Below the pieces are notes generated by a model that saw nothing but the letters and a program-made list of their open reading frames with translations, was not told where the DNA came from and made no database searches. A DNA stretch of 64,000 bases, taken from contig JABBOV010000012.1 in the NCBI GenBank assembly GCA_012927625.1, positions 281,107-345,106 on the forward strand, in the 5' to 3' direction. Position numbers and translations under genes: made by a program. Below are positions 54,508 to 63,858 of the stretch, in pieces (within the stretch, counting starts at the first letter, position 1; every line of letters begins with the position of its first letter). The stretch is from Glaciimonas sp. (GTDB taxonomy: Bacteria > Pseudomonadota > Gammaproteobacteria > Burkholderiales > Burkholderiaceae_D).

Positions 54508-54871
54508 TAAATCCAATCTTTTTACGGAGTTGGAGGAGACATAAACATTATATCGCAATGCAGCATATATACATAATTTATTATTCAAATATATGTTATT
54601 CACAAAAAACATAATTTAATGCAACGCGGAAATTTACCAGCGAACAGCACGAAATTGATCGCAGTACTGTTTTTTATCGAATTCATCAGGATGTCCTGCA
54701 AAAAATCCAGATTATCCGTGCATTTTAGAGCTTTTCGAGCACCAAAGCCGAATACTAACTCTGGTAGCAGGTTTGCGACCGCAACCGGATGCCGGCTTCG
54801 CGAATGATAATGAAAAAATAGATTATTTCGATCTATTGCTGCAAAGCAGCAACAACACTCTGAGCCCTGCA

Positions 54872-55675
54872 CTACTTTAGCCACGGCTTCAGCCAGCCCA
54901 ACCCGGCCGTTGTGCCGGCGCGCGGCCTGTACTCGCAACCTATCCAGCCTTGATAACCGAGGCTGTCGATCAGTTCGAACAAATAAGAATAATTGATCTC
55001 GCCGACATCCGGCTCGTGCCGCTCTGGCACACCGGCGATCTGGATGTGGCCGATGCCGCCATGCAGACGCACCATATCGCGTCTGAGCTTGACTGCCAGA
55101 TCGCCTTCCACGATTTGGCAATGATATAGGTCGAACTGTACTTGCAAGTTATCAGCCGCCACCTTGGCGCAAATAGCTTGTGCCACGTCCTGTCGATTCA
55201 GGTAAAACCCCGGAATATCACGGGTATTGATCGGCTCGATCAAGATGGTGACGCCTTGCGCCGCCGCCAAGTGCGCCGCATACGATAGATTCTCCAGATA
55301 CACCGCACGCTGGCGGGCTTGGCCTTGAGCTTTACCCTGGTGCGGCTGGGTCAAACCGGCCATTACATGCAGCTTCTTGCTACCCAGCACGCGCGCATAT
55401 TCCAGCGCAATGTCGATCGAACGTTTAAATTCATCCTCGCGGCCCGGCAGCGATGCCAAGCCGCGCTCGCCGCCATTCCAATCGCCGGGCGGCGCGTTAA
55501 ACAAGGCTTGCACCAGCCCGTTATCGGCCAACAATTGGCGCAAAATTTTAGCAGGATATGCATACGGAAACAAAAACTCCACCGCTTTGAAGCCATCTTG
55601 CGCCGCCGCTGCAAAACGATCGGTGAAGGCATGCTCGGTATACATCATGGTGAGATTAGCGGCAAAACGGGGCAT
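54872..55675 (-). CDS. hyi: Hydroxypyruvate isomerase / 2-oxo-tetronate isomerase-like
   Basis: TIM-barrel isomerase of about 267 residues (Hyi/OtnI family). It interconverts hydroxypyruvate and tartronate semialdehyde or a tetronate analogue. The start is placed at ATG 55675 ([12 protein letters not shown]); the longer frame adds five residues. Family motifs are [33 protein letters not shown], the metal-ligand region [17 protein letters not shown] and [13 protein letters not shown]. The partner enzymes of glyoxylate metabolism (gcl, glxR) are not adjacent. Confidence 0.88.
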   Translation of the reverse strand: MPRFAANLTMMYTEHAFTDRFAAAAQDGFKAVEFLFPYAYPAKILRQLLADNGLVQALFNAPPGDWNGGERGLASLPGREDEFKRSIDIALEYARVLGSKKLHVMAGLTQPHQGKAQGQARQRAVYLENLSYAAHLAAAQGVTILIEPINTRDIPGFYLNRQDVAQAICAKVAADNLQVQFDLYHCQIVEGDLAVKLRRDMVRLHGGIGHIQIAGVPERHEPDVGEINYSYLFELIDSLGYQGWIGCEYRPRAGTTAGLGWLKPWLK

Positions 55676-55871
55676 CGAAAATCCTTTCAAGCATGTCTCA
55701 ATATTCTTGAATGATAACCACCCTCAACAGCTCGTGCAATTCTGAACCCAGGATGAACGAACGATTCACCGCAAGTTCAGGCGTCGCTGCGCAAAATGGT
55801 TACAGGCTCACAAGTTCGACCGCTCCGACTACTAGCACAGCGGACAGCTTCTCAACTTTCAGGTTCCAACT

Positions 55872-57203
55872 ATGAAAACCATTCTTACCGGCCTTTTGGC
55901 GATCGTAACTCTCGCTTGGGGTTGGGATATTCTCTCCAGCTCCGGCCCATCCGGCGGCTCCCTTCTATGGACCATACGCCAGGAAGGCTTGTACCTGACG
56001 GGTCTTTTTTCTATTGCACTGATGTCACTGTCCATGATTTTGTCCACCCGGCCGGCTTGGTTGGAATGGCCTTTGGGCGGCATGGATCGCGTTTATCGAC
56101 TACACAAATGGTCGGGCATTCTCGCCATAAGTTTTGCCGCGGCGCACTGGCTCGTTGAGATGTCGAGCGATATGCTCAAAGCACTGATCGGCCGTGCAGG
56201 CCGCCTACCGAAGGAGAATTACACTGGTTGGTTCGACACCATGCGCGATCTCGCCAAGGACATGGGCGAATGGGCTATCTATATATTGCTGGCAATGCTT
56301 TTGCTAACGCTTTGGAAGCGCTTCCCTTATAAAATTTGGCGCCATTTGCACCGGATTATGCCGGCCTTCTATCTAGTGCTGGCCTTTCACGCCGCAATGC
56401 TGGCGCCGCTTGACTACTGGCTACAGCCAGTCGGCGCGCTGCTTGCAGTGTTGCTCACAGGTGGCGCGATTTCCAGCGTGCTCTCGTTGACCGGACGCAT
56501 CGGGCAACACCGGCAGGTGAGCGGAACGATAGTCTCGGTCTGCACTAGCTTCACCAACATCACCGCAGTGCAATGCCGCCTTGACGCCGGCTGGAAAGGT
56601 CACCGCGCCGGTCAATTTGCTTTCGTCACCTTTGATCCCAGCGAGGGTCCGCACCCCTTCACCATTGCCAGTGCAGACCGTGGCGACCGCAATATTACCC
56701 TGCAGATCAAGGGCTTGGGCGATTACACCCGCAGTCTGGCACAGCGTTTAAGTTCAGGACAAGCGATCAAGGTCGAAGGGCCGTACGGACAGTTCGACCT
56801 ATCGCGCCACAACCCGCGTGCACAACAGATATGGATTGCCGGCGGCATCGGCATCACGCCTTTCCTGGCCTGGTTGGAATCACTGCAGGGCCAGTCCAAT
56901 CAAACTGACATAGCACCTGTGGCCGATCTGCACTATTGCACACGCGACCGCGATACCGACAACCTGGTTCCGAAGCTAGAGTCACTCTGCGCAGCGCTCC
57001 CAAGCGTCCGTCTGCACATACACGGCGCTCGCCAGGGAGAAATGCTGACGACCGAAAAAATCAGCGCCACACAAACTGGCGCCAAGCGCACGGAAATTTG
57101 GTTCTGCGGCCCCCAAGGGCTTGCAAACGTCCTCAAAGAAGGTTTGCAAAGCACATTAAGAGGCCGATTCCGGTTCCACCAGGAAGCATTCGAGATGCGC
57201 TAA
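55872..57203 (+). CDS. Ferric-reductase-like flavocytochrome
   Basis: A 443-residue protein with an N-terminal ferric-reductase-like membrane domain. Haem-ligand His pairs are likely in RLHKWSGILAISFAAAHWLVE and RHLHRIMPAFYLVLAFHAAM. A cytoplasmic FNR-type module follows: FAD site HPFTIASADRG, NAD(P) site WIAGGIGITPFLAWLESL, and WFCGPQGLANVL near the end. It moves electrons from NAD(P)H through FAD and haem to an external acceptor, perhaps ferric iron. The acceptor and regulation are not evident. Confidence 0.85.
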   Translation: MKTILTGLLAIVTLAWGWDILSSSGPSGGSLLWTIRQEGLYLTGLFSIALMSLSMILSTRPAWLEWPLGGMDRVYRLHKWSGILAISFAAAHWLVEMSSDMLKALIGRAGRLPKENYTGWFDTMRDLAKDMGEWAIYILLAMLLLTLWKRFPYKIWRHLHRIMPAFYLVLAFHAAMLAPLDYWLQPVGALLAVLLTGGAISSVLSLTGRIGQHRQVSGTIVSVCTSFTNITAVQCRLDAGWKGHRAGQFAFVTFDPSEGPHPFTIASADRGDRNITLQIKGLGDYTRSLAQRLSSGQAIKVEGPYGQFDLSRHNPRAQQIWIAGGIGITPFLAWLESLQGQSNQTDIAPVADLHYCTRDRDTDNLVPKLESLCAALPSVRLHIHGARQGEMLTTEKISATQTGAKRTEIWFCGPQGLANVLKEGLQSTLRGRFRFHQEAFEMR

Positions 57204-57268
57204 CCTGGGGCGCATGACACAAAATGCATCGCAATGCAGAGTGCGCCATGCTCAGCATTCTGGTTCTA

Positions 57269-57448
57269 TTAGTACATGCGCCGGCGCAGCGATTCGGACG
57301 GACTCTGCCCAAATAATTTTCGGTAGTCACTGGAAAACTGGCTGAAATGCCAGAATTCCCAGTCTGCAGCAACGTCCTGTACCGTTCGACATCCTGTTAA
57401 ATCTTCCCGTAGGTGACGGCGTGCACCGTTGAGGCGAATGATGCGCAA
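57269..57448 (-). pseudogene. Remnant of an AraC-family regulator (C-terminal HTH only)
   Basis: About 58 codons on the minus strand read LRIIRLNGARRHLREDL...VQDVAADWEFWHFSQFSSDYRKLFGQSPSESLRRR and stop. This is the second half of an AraC/XylS DNA-binding domain. A stop (TAG at 57449-57451) and loss of similarity upstream show that the rest of the gene is gone. It lies in front of the decayed xoxF and may be its former regulator. Region 57452-57769 holds no other recognisable gene. Confidence 0.7.
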
Positions 57449-57769
57449 CTACTATTTATTCCGTGCTTACTGTTAAATGACCATCTGTGCCGGACCTATT
57501 TGAGACGAAAGTGGCGCAGCTATTAAGTGGATTGTTCATGAAGTAGAACATGGTGCTACGCAACATCAAAAGTTCATCACGGCATTGGATGCAGGGTGAT
57601 TGATTATGCTGATTGGGAGCGGGCCTGGCATGGGGGGTTGCTTTTTTGTTGGCACGTTAAATGCTGTACTTTGCTCGGGCTACTCATCACATTCATTTGG
57701 GAAATTGGGAGAGACGTCAAGTAATTTCAGCGTAGTGCTGACTTAAAAAAAGTATCCTGGAGATTAGAC

Positions 57770-58478
57770 ATGTCATCCAGAAAGAGCTTAAAACGCTGGT
57801 TGCAGTACGCGATCCTGATCGCGGCGCCGACGTTCGCATTTGCCAATTCAGACGTTGAACAACTCACGAAAGACCCCAACAACTGGGCCATGCAGGCGGG
57901 AGGTTTAGCCAATCAACGCTACAGCGAACTGAAGCAAATCAATAAGGACAACGCCAAGAACCTCACGGTAGCGTGGACCATGTCTGCATGGACTACGAGC
58001 CGTTCAAAATCGAATACACCGCCGGTCAGCCGTATGTCGGCGCGACGCTATCAATGTATCCGGCACCGGGCAGCCACGGCAGCATGGGTAATTTTTCGCC
58101 TGGGATGCTGGGACCGGCAAGATCGTCTGGTCCAAGCCAGAGAAGTTCTCAGCATGGAGCGGCGCCTTGTCAACCGCGGGCGATGTGGTTTTCTACGGCA
58201 CCCTGGAAGGCTACCTCAAAGCGGTCGATGCAAATGGCAAGGAACTGTGGAAGTTCAAGACGCCGTCAGGCATCATCGGCAACGTCAACACCTGGACGTA
58301 TAAAGGCAAGCAGTATATTGGCGTGCTTTCGGGCATTGGCGGCTGGGCCGGTATTGGCTTGGCAGCCGGTCTGGAAAAACCCAACGAGGGTCTGGGTGCA
58401 GTCGGGAGCTACAAGGATCTGGCCAAGTACACGGAGTTGGGCGGCGCCTTGACTCTGTTCACGCTGCCAGGAAAATGA
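57770..58478 (+). pseudogene. xoxF: Broken xoxF (lanthanide-dependent PQQ methanol dehydrogenase)
   Basis: The 5' part encodes a signal peptide and the XoxF start (KDPNNWAMQAGGLANQRYSE...NLTVAWTM). At 57980 it jumps to the late segment [20 protein letters not shown]; roughly 1 kb is missing and the frame shifts at CCATGTC. Near 58094 one base is lost (TTTTCGCC for expected TTTATCGCC), shifting frame again. The remainder ([13 protein letters not shown]...[11 protein letters not shown]) is intact to the stop at 58476-58478. The catalytic and metal-binding core is deleted, so no enzyme can be made. GGAG before the ATG is kept. Confidence 0.88.
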
Positions 58479-58577
58479 GCGCGGCGCAGTCATCCTGTTG
58501 ACGAATCCGCACACTGATACCGACATCCTGGCACCAACCACGGTGTCGGTAGTAATTCCGATTTGAGAAAGTTTGAA

Positions 58578-58994
58578 ATGAATACACGAGCAATTCAAGC
58601 AACAATCGTAGCGGCTTTCTTAGTCGTGGCGGCTTTCTTGTTAACTGCAGTTGGTGCTGCAGAGGCGACGGAAACACCGTATAAGGTGGTTGATGGTAAG
58701 CAGGTCGATAGCAATACCTTGAACGGCTGGCGCACTTGGCGGGCCCTGGCTTGTGAGCGCTGCCACGGCGCGCAACAGGAAGGCTTGGTCGGCCCCTCGC
58801 TGGTAAATAGCCTGAAGGTGCTGTCCAAGGAAGACTTCAAAAAGACGGTGCTGAATGGCCGGATGGAAAAAGGGATGCCAAATTCCGGCGGCTGCAAGCA
58901 GGTCATCGACAATATCGACTCCCTGTACGCGTACCTGAAAGGCCGTTCAGAAGGCAACATCAAACCGGGTGGACTGCAAGCGATTGAAAAGTGA
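58578..58994 (+). CDS. Periplasmic c-type cytochrome (XoxG-like)
   Basis: A 138-residue monohaem cytochrome c. It has a signal peptide (IVAAFLVVAAFLLTAVGAAE), haem site ACERCH, and a likely axial Met in GRMEKGMPNSGG. The start is ATG 58578; an upstream TTG is unlikely. Position 100 bp after xoxF and similarity of layout suggest it was the electron acceptor of the methanol dehydrogenase. It appears intact although its partner is broken. No xoxJ is seen between the two. Confidence 0.83.
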   Translation: MNTRAIQATIVAAFLVVAAFLLTAVGAAEATETPYKVVDGKQVDSNTLNGWRTWRALACERCHGAQQEGLVGPSLVNSLKVLSKEDFKKTVLNGRMEKGMPNSGGCKQVIDNIDSLYAYLKGRSEGNIKPGGLQAIEK

Positions 58995-59129
58995 TTTGTG
59001 CAACGTATATCCCTTTTTCGCAGGCGGTTCAGAGATAGAGAGTCTTCGAGCGGCATTCTGGGTCAAGTTGCGCTGTATTGCGTCGAACCGCTTTGCCCTA
59101 TTGAATAAAGCTAACTGCCGGCAACAATT

Positions 59130-59152
59130 GGACGTAAATACGGACGTAATTA
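59130..59152. repeat. 12-bp tandem repeat upstream of frmA
   Basis: GGACGTAAATAC-GGACGTAATTAC, two units at 59130 and 59142, about 90 bp before the frmA ATG. A possible regulator site. Confidence 0.35.
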
Positions 59153-59241
59153 CGGCAATTTCAGCCAAAATTCATCCGGTTTTCATTTACCTCATTTTTC
59201 TGGTGGCAAAATACGTTTATTGAATATTACGGAGATAACTG

Positions 59242-60348
59242 ATGAAAACAAAAGCCGCAATTGCATGGAAGGCCGGTTCACCGCTCACGATTGAAGAAGT
59301 TGACCTGGCGGGGCCAAGAGCCGGCGAAGTTCTGGTCGAGATAAAGGCGACCGGGATCTGCCACACCGATTACTACACGCTGTCGGGGGCCGATCCAGAA
59401 GGCATCTTTCCCTCTATCCTTGGGCACGAAGGCGCAGGTATTGTGTTGGAAGTTGGCCCCGGTGTTTCCTCGCTTAAAAAAGATGATCATGTCATTCCGC
59501 TGTATACCCCGGAATGCCGCCAATGTAAGTACTGCCTGTCACGCAAGACCAATCTTTGCCAGGCCATCCGCTCGACCCAGGGCCGTGGCTTGATGCCGGA
59601 TGGCACTTCACGCTTCTCGATCGATGGCAAACCTATTTTTCACTACATGGGAACCTCGACCTTTTCCAATTACATCGTTGTTCCAGAAATCGCACTGGCC
59701 AAAATTCGGGAGGATGCACCCTTCGACAAGGCGTGCTACATCGGTTGCGGCGTAACTACCGGGGTCGGCGCCGTGGTTTTTTCCGCCAAAGTGGAAGCCG
59801 GCGCGAATGTGGTCGTGTTCGGACTGGGCGGCATTGGTTTGAACGTGATTCAAGCTGCAAAAATGGTGGGCGCCAACAAGATTATCGGGGTCGATATTAA
59901 TCCTAGACGCATCGAGATGGCACGCAAGTTCGGCATGACCGATTTCGTGAATCCGAAAGAAGTTAAAAATGTCGTTGATCACATCATCCAGTTGACCGAT
60001 GGTGGAGCCGATTATTCCTTCGAATGTATTGGTAACGTCGCCACCATGCGTCAGGCGCTTGAGTGTTGCCATAAGGGCTGGGGTCAGTCGTTCATCATTG
60101 GCGTTGCCGCTGCCGGGGAAGAAATCAGTACCCGCCCATTTCAACTGGTCACTGGTCGTGGATGGAGAGGATCGGCTTTTGGCGGGGCCCGCGGACGCAC
60201 CGACGTACCGAAAATTGTTGACTGGTACATGGACGGCAAATTGAATATCGATGACTTGATTACCCATACCTTGCCGCTTGAGCGCATTAACGAGGGCTTT
60301 GACCTCATGAAAAGCGGCGAGTCGATTCGTTCCGTTGTGCTGTATTGA
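59242..60348 (+). CDS. frmA: S-(hydroxymethyl)glutathione dehydrogenase (class III ADH)
   Basis: Zinc/NAD-dependent oxidation of S-hydroxymethylglutathione to S-formylglutathione. The 368-residue protein has the catalytic-zinc ligands Cys in TGICHTDYYTLSG, His in LGHEGAG and Cys in YIGCGVTTGVGAV. The structural-zinc cysteines are in CRQCKYCLSRKTNLC. The NAD fold is FGLGGIGLNVIQAAK and the class III segment FGGARGRTDVP is present. AGGAG-like ACGGAG precedes the ATG. It leads the set frmA-fghA-gfa. Confidence 0.96.
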   Translation: MKTKAAIAWKAGSPLTIEEVDLAGPRAGEVLVEIKATGICHTDYYTLSGADPEGIFPSILGHEGAGIVLEVGPGVSSLKKDDHVIPLYTPECRQCKYCLSRKTNLCQAIRSTQGRGLMPDGTSRFSIDGKPIFHYMGTSTFSNYIVVPEIALAKIREDAPFDKACYIGCGVTTGVGAVVFSAKVEAGANVVVFGLGGIGLNVIQAAKMVGANKIIGVDINPRRIEMARKFGMTDFVNPKEVKNVVDHIIQLTDGGADYSFECIGNVATMRQALECCHKGWGQSFIIGVAAAGEEISTRPFQLVTGRGWRGSAFGGARGRTDVPKIVDWYMDGKLNIDDLITHTLPLERINEGFDLMKSGESIRSVVLY

Positions 60349-60367
60349 CTGGATTCAAGGGAACCTT

Positions 60368-61219
60368 ATGCTTGAGCTAATCAGCGAACACGCATGTTTT
60401 GGAGGGGTGCAGCGATTCTATTCTCATCATTCCGAAGAGATCGGCCTGCCAATGCGGTTTTCAGTATTTCTGCCGCCGCAGGCGCGGGCTGGCAAGGTTC
60501 CTGCCCTGTTTTACCTGGCCGGCCTGACTTGCACGGAAGAAACATTCATGACCAAGGCGGGCGCCCAGCGTGTCGCTGCACAACAGGGACTGATGCTAAT
60601 TGCGCCCGATACCAGCCCGCGCGGCGCCAATCTTCCGGGCGAGGCAGACAGTTGGGATTTCGGCGTCGGAGCGGGCTTCTATCTCGATGCGACAGAAGCG
60701 CCATGGAACAGACATTACCGCATGTACAGCTACGTACTGGAGCTGTACAAATTGATTGTGCAGGAATTCCCGGTGCAGCCTGCCAGTATTGGCATTACCG
60801 GGCACTCAATGGGCGGGCATGGAGCGCTTGTTCTGGCGCTGCGCAATCCAACTCTTTTTAAAACGGTATCCGCATTTGCACCGGTCTGTGCCGCGAGCCA
60901 ATGTCCTTGGGGCGTGAAGGCATTCTCTGCGTACCTGGGCAGCAAGCAAGACGACTGGCTGCAATATGATGCTAGTGCGCTGATGGCACAAAAAAACACG
61001 CCATTTCCAAGCGGCATCCTGATTGATCAGGGGCTGAACGATAAATTTCTGCCGAATCAATTGTTTCCAGAAGCGTTTGAAGCAGCCTGCCAGATAGCAC
61101 AACAGCCATTGGAGCTACGCAGGCACGCCGAATACGATCACGGTTATTACTTTATTTCGACCTTCGTCGAAGAACATATTCGATTTCACCATCGAAAACT
61201 AAATGAGGCCGATCGGTAA
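60368..61219 (+). CDS. fghA: S-formylglutathione hydrolase
   Basis: Serine hydrolase that releases formate and glutathione from S-formylglutathione. The start is ATG 60368, after AAGGGAA; the frame extends upstream into frmA but without a site. It has 283 residues. Motifs: FYLAGLTCTEETFM, nucleophile Ser in ITGHSMGGHGALVLALRNP, Asp in LIDQGLNDKFL, and His in YDHGYYFISTF. It lies 19 bp after frmA. Confidence 0.95.
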   Translation: MLELISEHACFGGVQRFYSHHSEEIGLPMRFSVFLPPQARAGKVPALFYLAGLTCTEETFMTKAGAQRVAAQQGLMLIAPDTSPRGANLPGEADSWDFGVGAGFYLDATEAPWNRHYRMYSYVLELYKLIVQEFPVQPASIGITGHSMGGHGALVLALRNPTLFKTVSAFAPVCAASQCPWGVKAFSAYLGSKQDDWLQYDASALMAQKNTPFPSGILIDQGLNDKFLPNQLFPEAFEAACQIAQQPLELRRHAEYDHGYYFISTFVEEHIRFHHRKLNEADR

Positions 61220-61290
61220 CGGTTTTGATCATTTCCATCCCATTTATCCGCAAGCCGTTTAAAACATAAAATTATCAAGGAGAAATTCTC

Positions 61291-61866
61291 ATGAATAATG
61301 CAGTCAAAATACATCCAGCGGTTGATGACGGAATGAAACCCGCAGCTGCGGCTTTTTCTGGAGGGACGCTTTCTTGTGCCTGCGCCACGCACAAGGTTGA
61401 GGTCGCGATCAAAGGACAGTGCGCACACAATCATGTGTGTGGTTGCACGCAATGCTGGAAACCCGAAGGAGCACTGTTCTCACAGGTTGCGGTGGTATCC
61501 CGCGATAACGTCAGCGTCATCGCAAACGCAGACAAACTAGCGGTAGTCAATGCGAATACAACGATTCAACGGCATGCCTGTAAAGAGTGCGGTGTTCACA
61601 TGTATGGTCGCATCGAAAATAAAGCGCATCCGTTCTACGGACTCGATTTTATTCACACTGAGCGATCGAACAAGAGTGGCTGGGCACCTCCGGGATTTGC
61701 AGCATTTGTCTCGTCAATTATCGAATCAGGCGCCAGCCCTGACAACATGGCTGCAGTCAGGGCAAGGTTGGTAGAACTTGGTCTGCCTCCTTACGATTGC
61801 TTGTCCCCAGCGTTAATGGATGCTATCGCGACGCATACGGCCAAGGCAAATGGCGTACTGAAATAA
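61291..61866 (+). CDS. gfa: S-(hydroxymethyl)glutathione synthase (GFA)
   Basis: Catalyses or assists formation of S-hydroxymethylglutathione from formaldehyde and GSH. The 191-residue GFA/Mss4-like zinc protein has cysteines in [27 protein letters not shown] and [19 protein letters not shown] lies about 9 nt before the ATG. It is third in the formaldehyde set, 71 bp after fghA. Confidence 0.93.
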   Translation: MNNAVKIHPAVDDGMKPAAAAFSGGTLSCACATHKVEVAIKGQCAHNHVCGCTQCWKPEGALFSQVAVVSRDNVSVIANADKLAVVNANTTIQRHACKECGVHMYGRIENKAHPFYGLDFIHTERSNKSGWAPPGFAAFVSSIIESGASPDNMAAVRARLVELGLPPYDCLSPALMDAIATHTAKANGVLK

Positions 61867-61935
61867 AGATGCAGCATACCGGTCCGATAGCACCGCAACC
61901 GTGAAATCTTCGAAAGCATGGTGGGGTCGGCATGC

Positions 61936-62934
61936 TCATACAGTAGTTGAAAAACGCTCACGATATACCTTGGGCGTTACACCTATTTTTTTCTGGAAAA
62001 CACGACGCATTTTTTCTTCAGTTCGAAAGCCTGTTTTCAATGAAATCAGTTTCAACGGAGATTTGTTTTCCTCCAACAGGCGCCGGGCAACTTCAAAACG
62101 GGCCCTTTCTATAAAATCCGCTGGGCTTTCGGCTGTCTCCAGATGGAACACCCGGGTAAAATTCCTTTCGCTCATCGCTACCCGGGCCGCCAGCTTGGGA
62201 GTGTTCAGATCGTCGTCGAGGTGCGACATGATCCAGTTCTGTAATTCGCGTATGGTTGGGTGGGTAGTCATCTGGCTAGAAAGATGGACGCTGAACTGGG
62301 ACTGACCGCCCGGTCTTTTCAAGTAGATTACCAGGTCGCGCGCCACTTCGAGCGCTACTTCACGGCCAAAATCCTCCTCCACGATTGCCAATGCCAAATC
62401 CATTCCGGCAGTCACGCCGGCAGAGGTCCAGATATTGCCATCGCGGATAAAGATAGCATCGGCGTCCACCTTTACCCCAGGATATTTTTTGCTCAAGCGT
62501 TCTGCAAAACTCCAGTGCGTTGTGGCTCGCCGACCATTGAGCGCTCCACCTTCAGCCAAAAAGAAACTTCCCGTACATAACGCTACCAGCCGACTCATTT
62601 TAGGCGCAACGCTTGCAACCCATTCGACAATTTCCGGGGAATCTTGCAGAGCTTTCTCAATATCGTGCGCACCGACAATCAGGCCGAGATCCGGCAGCGC
62701 AAGTATGCTTATCGCCTTGGTCGCATGCAAGGACATCAGCGTATCTGATGAAACCATGCCAGTTTTTGTCGATGCAATAGCAACCTCATACCCGCCCGCC
62801 AAGTTACGTTGATGCAAACAACTATTGGCATAGTCAAAAACCTTCAATGGTCCAATCGCTTCAAGAGCCTTAAAGCCTGGATACACAATGATATCTACGG
62901 TGCGAATTTTATATTGCTGTACGTCGTTGCTCAT
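61936..62934 (-). CDS. GlxA-family (DJ-1/PfpI + AraC) transcriptional regulator
   Basis: A 332-residue regulator. The N-terminal DJ-1/PfpI-like domain (IIVYPGFKALEAIGPLKVFDY, then LVALCTGSFFLAEGGALNGR) is fused to a C-terminal AraC HTH (NTPKLAARVAMSERNFTRVF, then ISLKTGFRTEEKMRRVFQKK). The class includes GlxA, CdhR and ArgR-type regulators of amine and one-carbon use. It is convergent with gfa, so control of the formaldehyde genes is only a guess. Confidence 0.88.
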   Translation of the reverse strand: MSNDVQQYKIRTVDIIVYPGFKALEAIGPLKVFDYANSCLHQRNLAGGYEVAIASTKTGMVSSDTLMSLHATKAISILALPDLGLIVGAHDIEKALQDSPEIVEWVASVAPKMSRLVALCTGSFFLAEGGALNGRRATTHWSFAERLSKKYPGVKVDADAIFIRDGNIWTSAGVTAGMDLALAIVEEDFGREVALEVARDLVIYLKRPGGQSQFSVHLSSQMTTHPTIRELQNWIMSHLDDDLNTPKLAARVAMSERNFTRVFHLETAESPADFIERARFEVARRLLEENKSPLKLISLKTGFRTEEKMRRVFQKKIGVTPKVYRERFSTTV

Positions 62935-62994
62935 ATGTCATTGCTATCACAATTTTGATTGAATAAAGAGGTTGTTGATATTGGTTTTGTCACG

Positions 62995-63600
62995 TTAGCC
63001 GCAAAAACGCATACTTCGGACAAGCAAATGTGCCCGCTTATACAAATGGACGGATTTATTTACAAGCGCATAAAATTGCTCTGCAAAAGACTTCTCATTC
63101 TCTGCTGCAACTATCATTTGACCTTTGCGAATCATGTGCGCCAGTTCGATACCGGCCAACACATTTCCGGACGAACGAAAAAATTCAAAATTGAGCATCG
63201 GTCTGGTCATGCGTTTGACCGCACGATGATACTGCTCCACGATGTTGTTGAGGCACTTCGTTTGTCGAGCCACGATTGAATCTTCCCACCCTGTATTGAT
63301 TGCATCGATTGCCGCTTTATTGGCGCCGCTTATATCTATGGTAAAAATCTCAGGCTCGCTGTAATGGCGCATGGATTTTTCAAAAAACGTGTAGCCGCCG
63401 CGGCATCGCGCTTGGCTGTCAATAGCAAATCGGTCGTCTGGCCTTCTTTGCCAACAGCCCGATAAAGATATTCCAGACACCCTTGACATTAATGTCCGTT
63501 TCATTCATACGCCCGCTTGTGCCCACGGCACACTTGCATTTGCGGAAAACGGCTTTCAGCACCACGTTCAGCGTGTTTTCTACCTGGTGCTTTGATTGAT
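62995..63600 (-). pseudogene. Degenerate IS6-family transposase
   Basis: The minus strand contains the catalytic-core and C-terminal part of an IS6-type DDE transposase: FFEKSMRHYSEPEIFTIDIS, KAAIDAINTGWEDS, KCLNNIVEQYHRAVKRMTRP. The upstream portion (GRMNETDINVKGVWN) is in another frame, so at least one frameshift separates them. IS6 members have DKS and EQDHR where this copy reads DIS and EQYHR, so the site is also mutated. No inverted ends were found. Inactive. Confidence 0.72.
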
Positions 63601-63727
63601 GGCTTGTGCAGGAGTATGCTTATAAACACGTCGCGGATTCAGATACGAAGTGCAACCGGCCGCCCGGTTGAAGGGTCAGATGCGATAGCATTCGACCTTT
63701 TGACCAGCCAGTCGAAAGTTGCCGAAG

Positions 63728-63858
63728 ATGCGCTACAACACACCTGACCCAAGAAGAACGATACCAAATTTACGCACTGCGCACACAAGGATTTACCGGC
63801 AGCGATATTGCCAAACAGCTAAAGCGCAGCAAAGCCACCATCAGCCGCGAACTCGAGC
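63728..63858 (+). pseudogene. N-terminal fragment of an IS30-family transposase
   Basis: HLTQEERYQIYALRTQG, then SDIAKQLKRSKATISREL is the IS30 N-terminal helix-turn-helix. An extra base near 63737 puts the likely ATG (63728) out of frame. Similarity ends at about 63858, where another IS fragment begins. Confidence 0.72.

Larger units (their letters stand above)
54258..54871. other. Gene-free spacer with terminators
   Basis: No credible gene. It holds a small GC hairpin CCGGCC-TAC-GGCCGG (54264-54278) and a GGGAG...CTCCC hairpin (54293-54315). The plus-strand terminator 54353-54379 and the minus-strand terminator 54476-54507 follow. The rest (54540-54870) is AT-rich with no motif I recognise. 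Confidence 0.55.

Noticed and set aside
57626..57641. TGGCATGGGGGGTTGC upstream of xoxF as a sigma-54 promoter
   Set aside because: The GG and GC are separated by 11 nt, one more than the fixed 10, and the gene behind it is broken.
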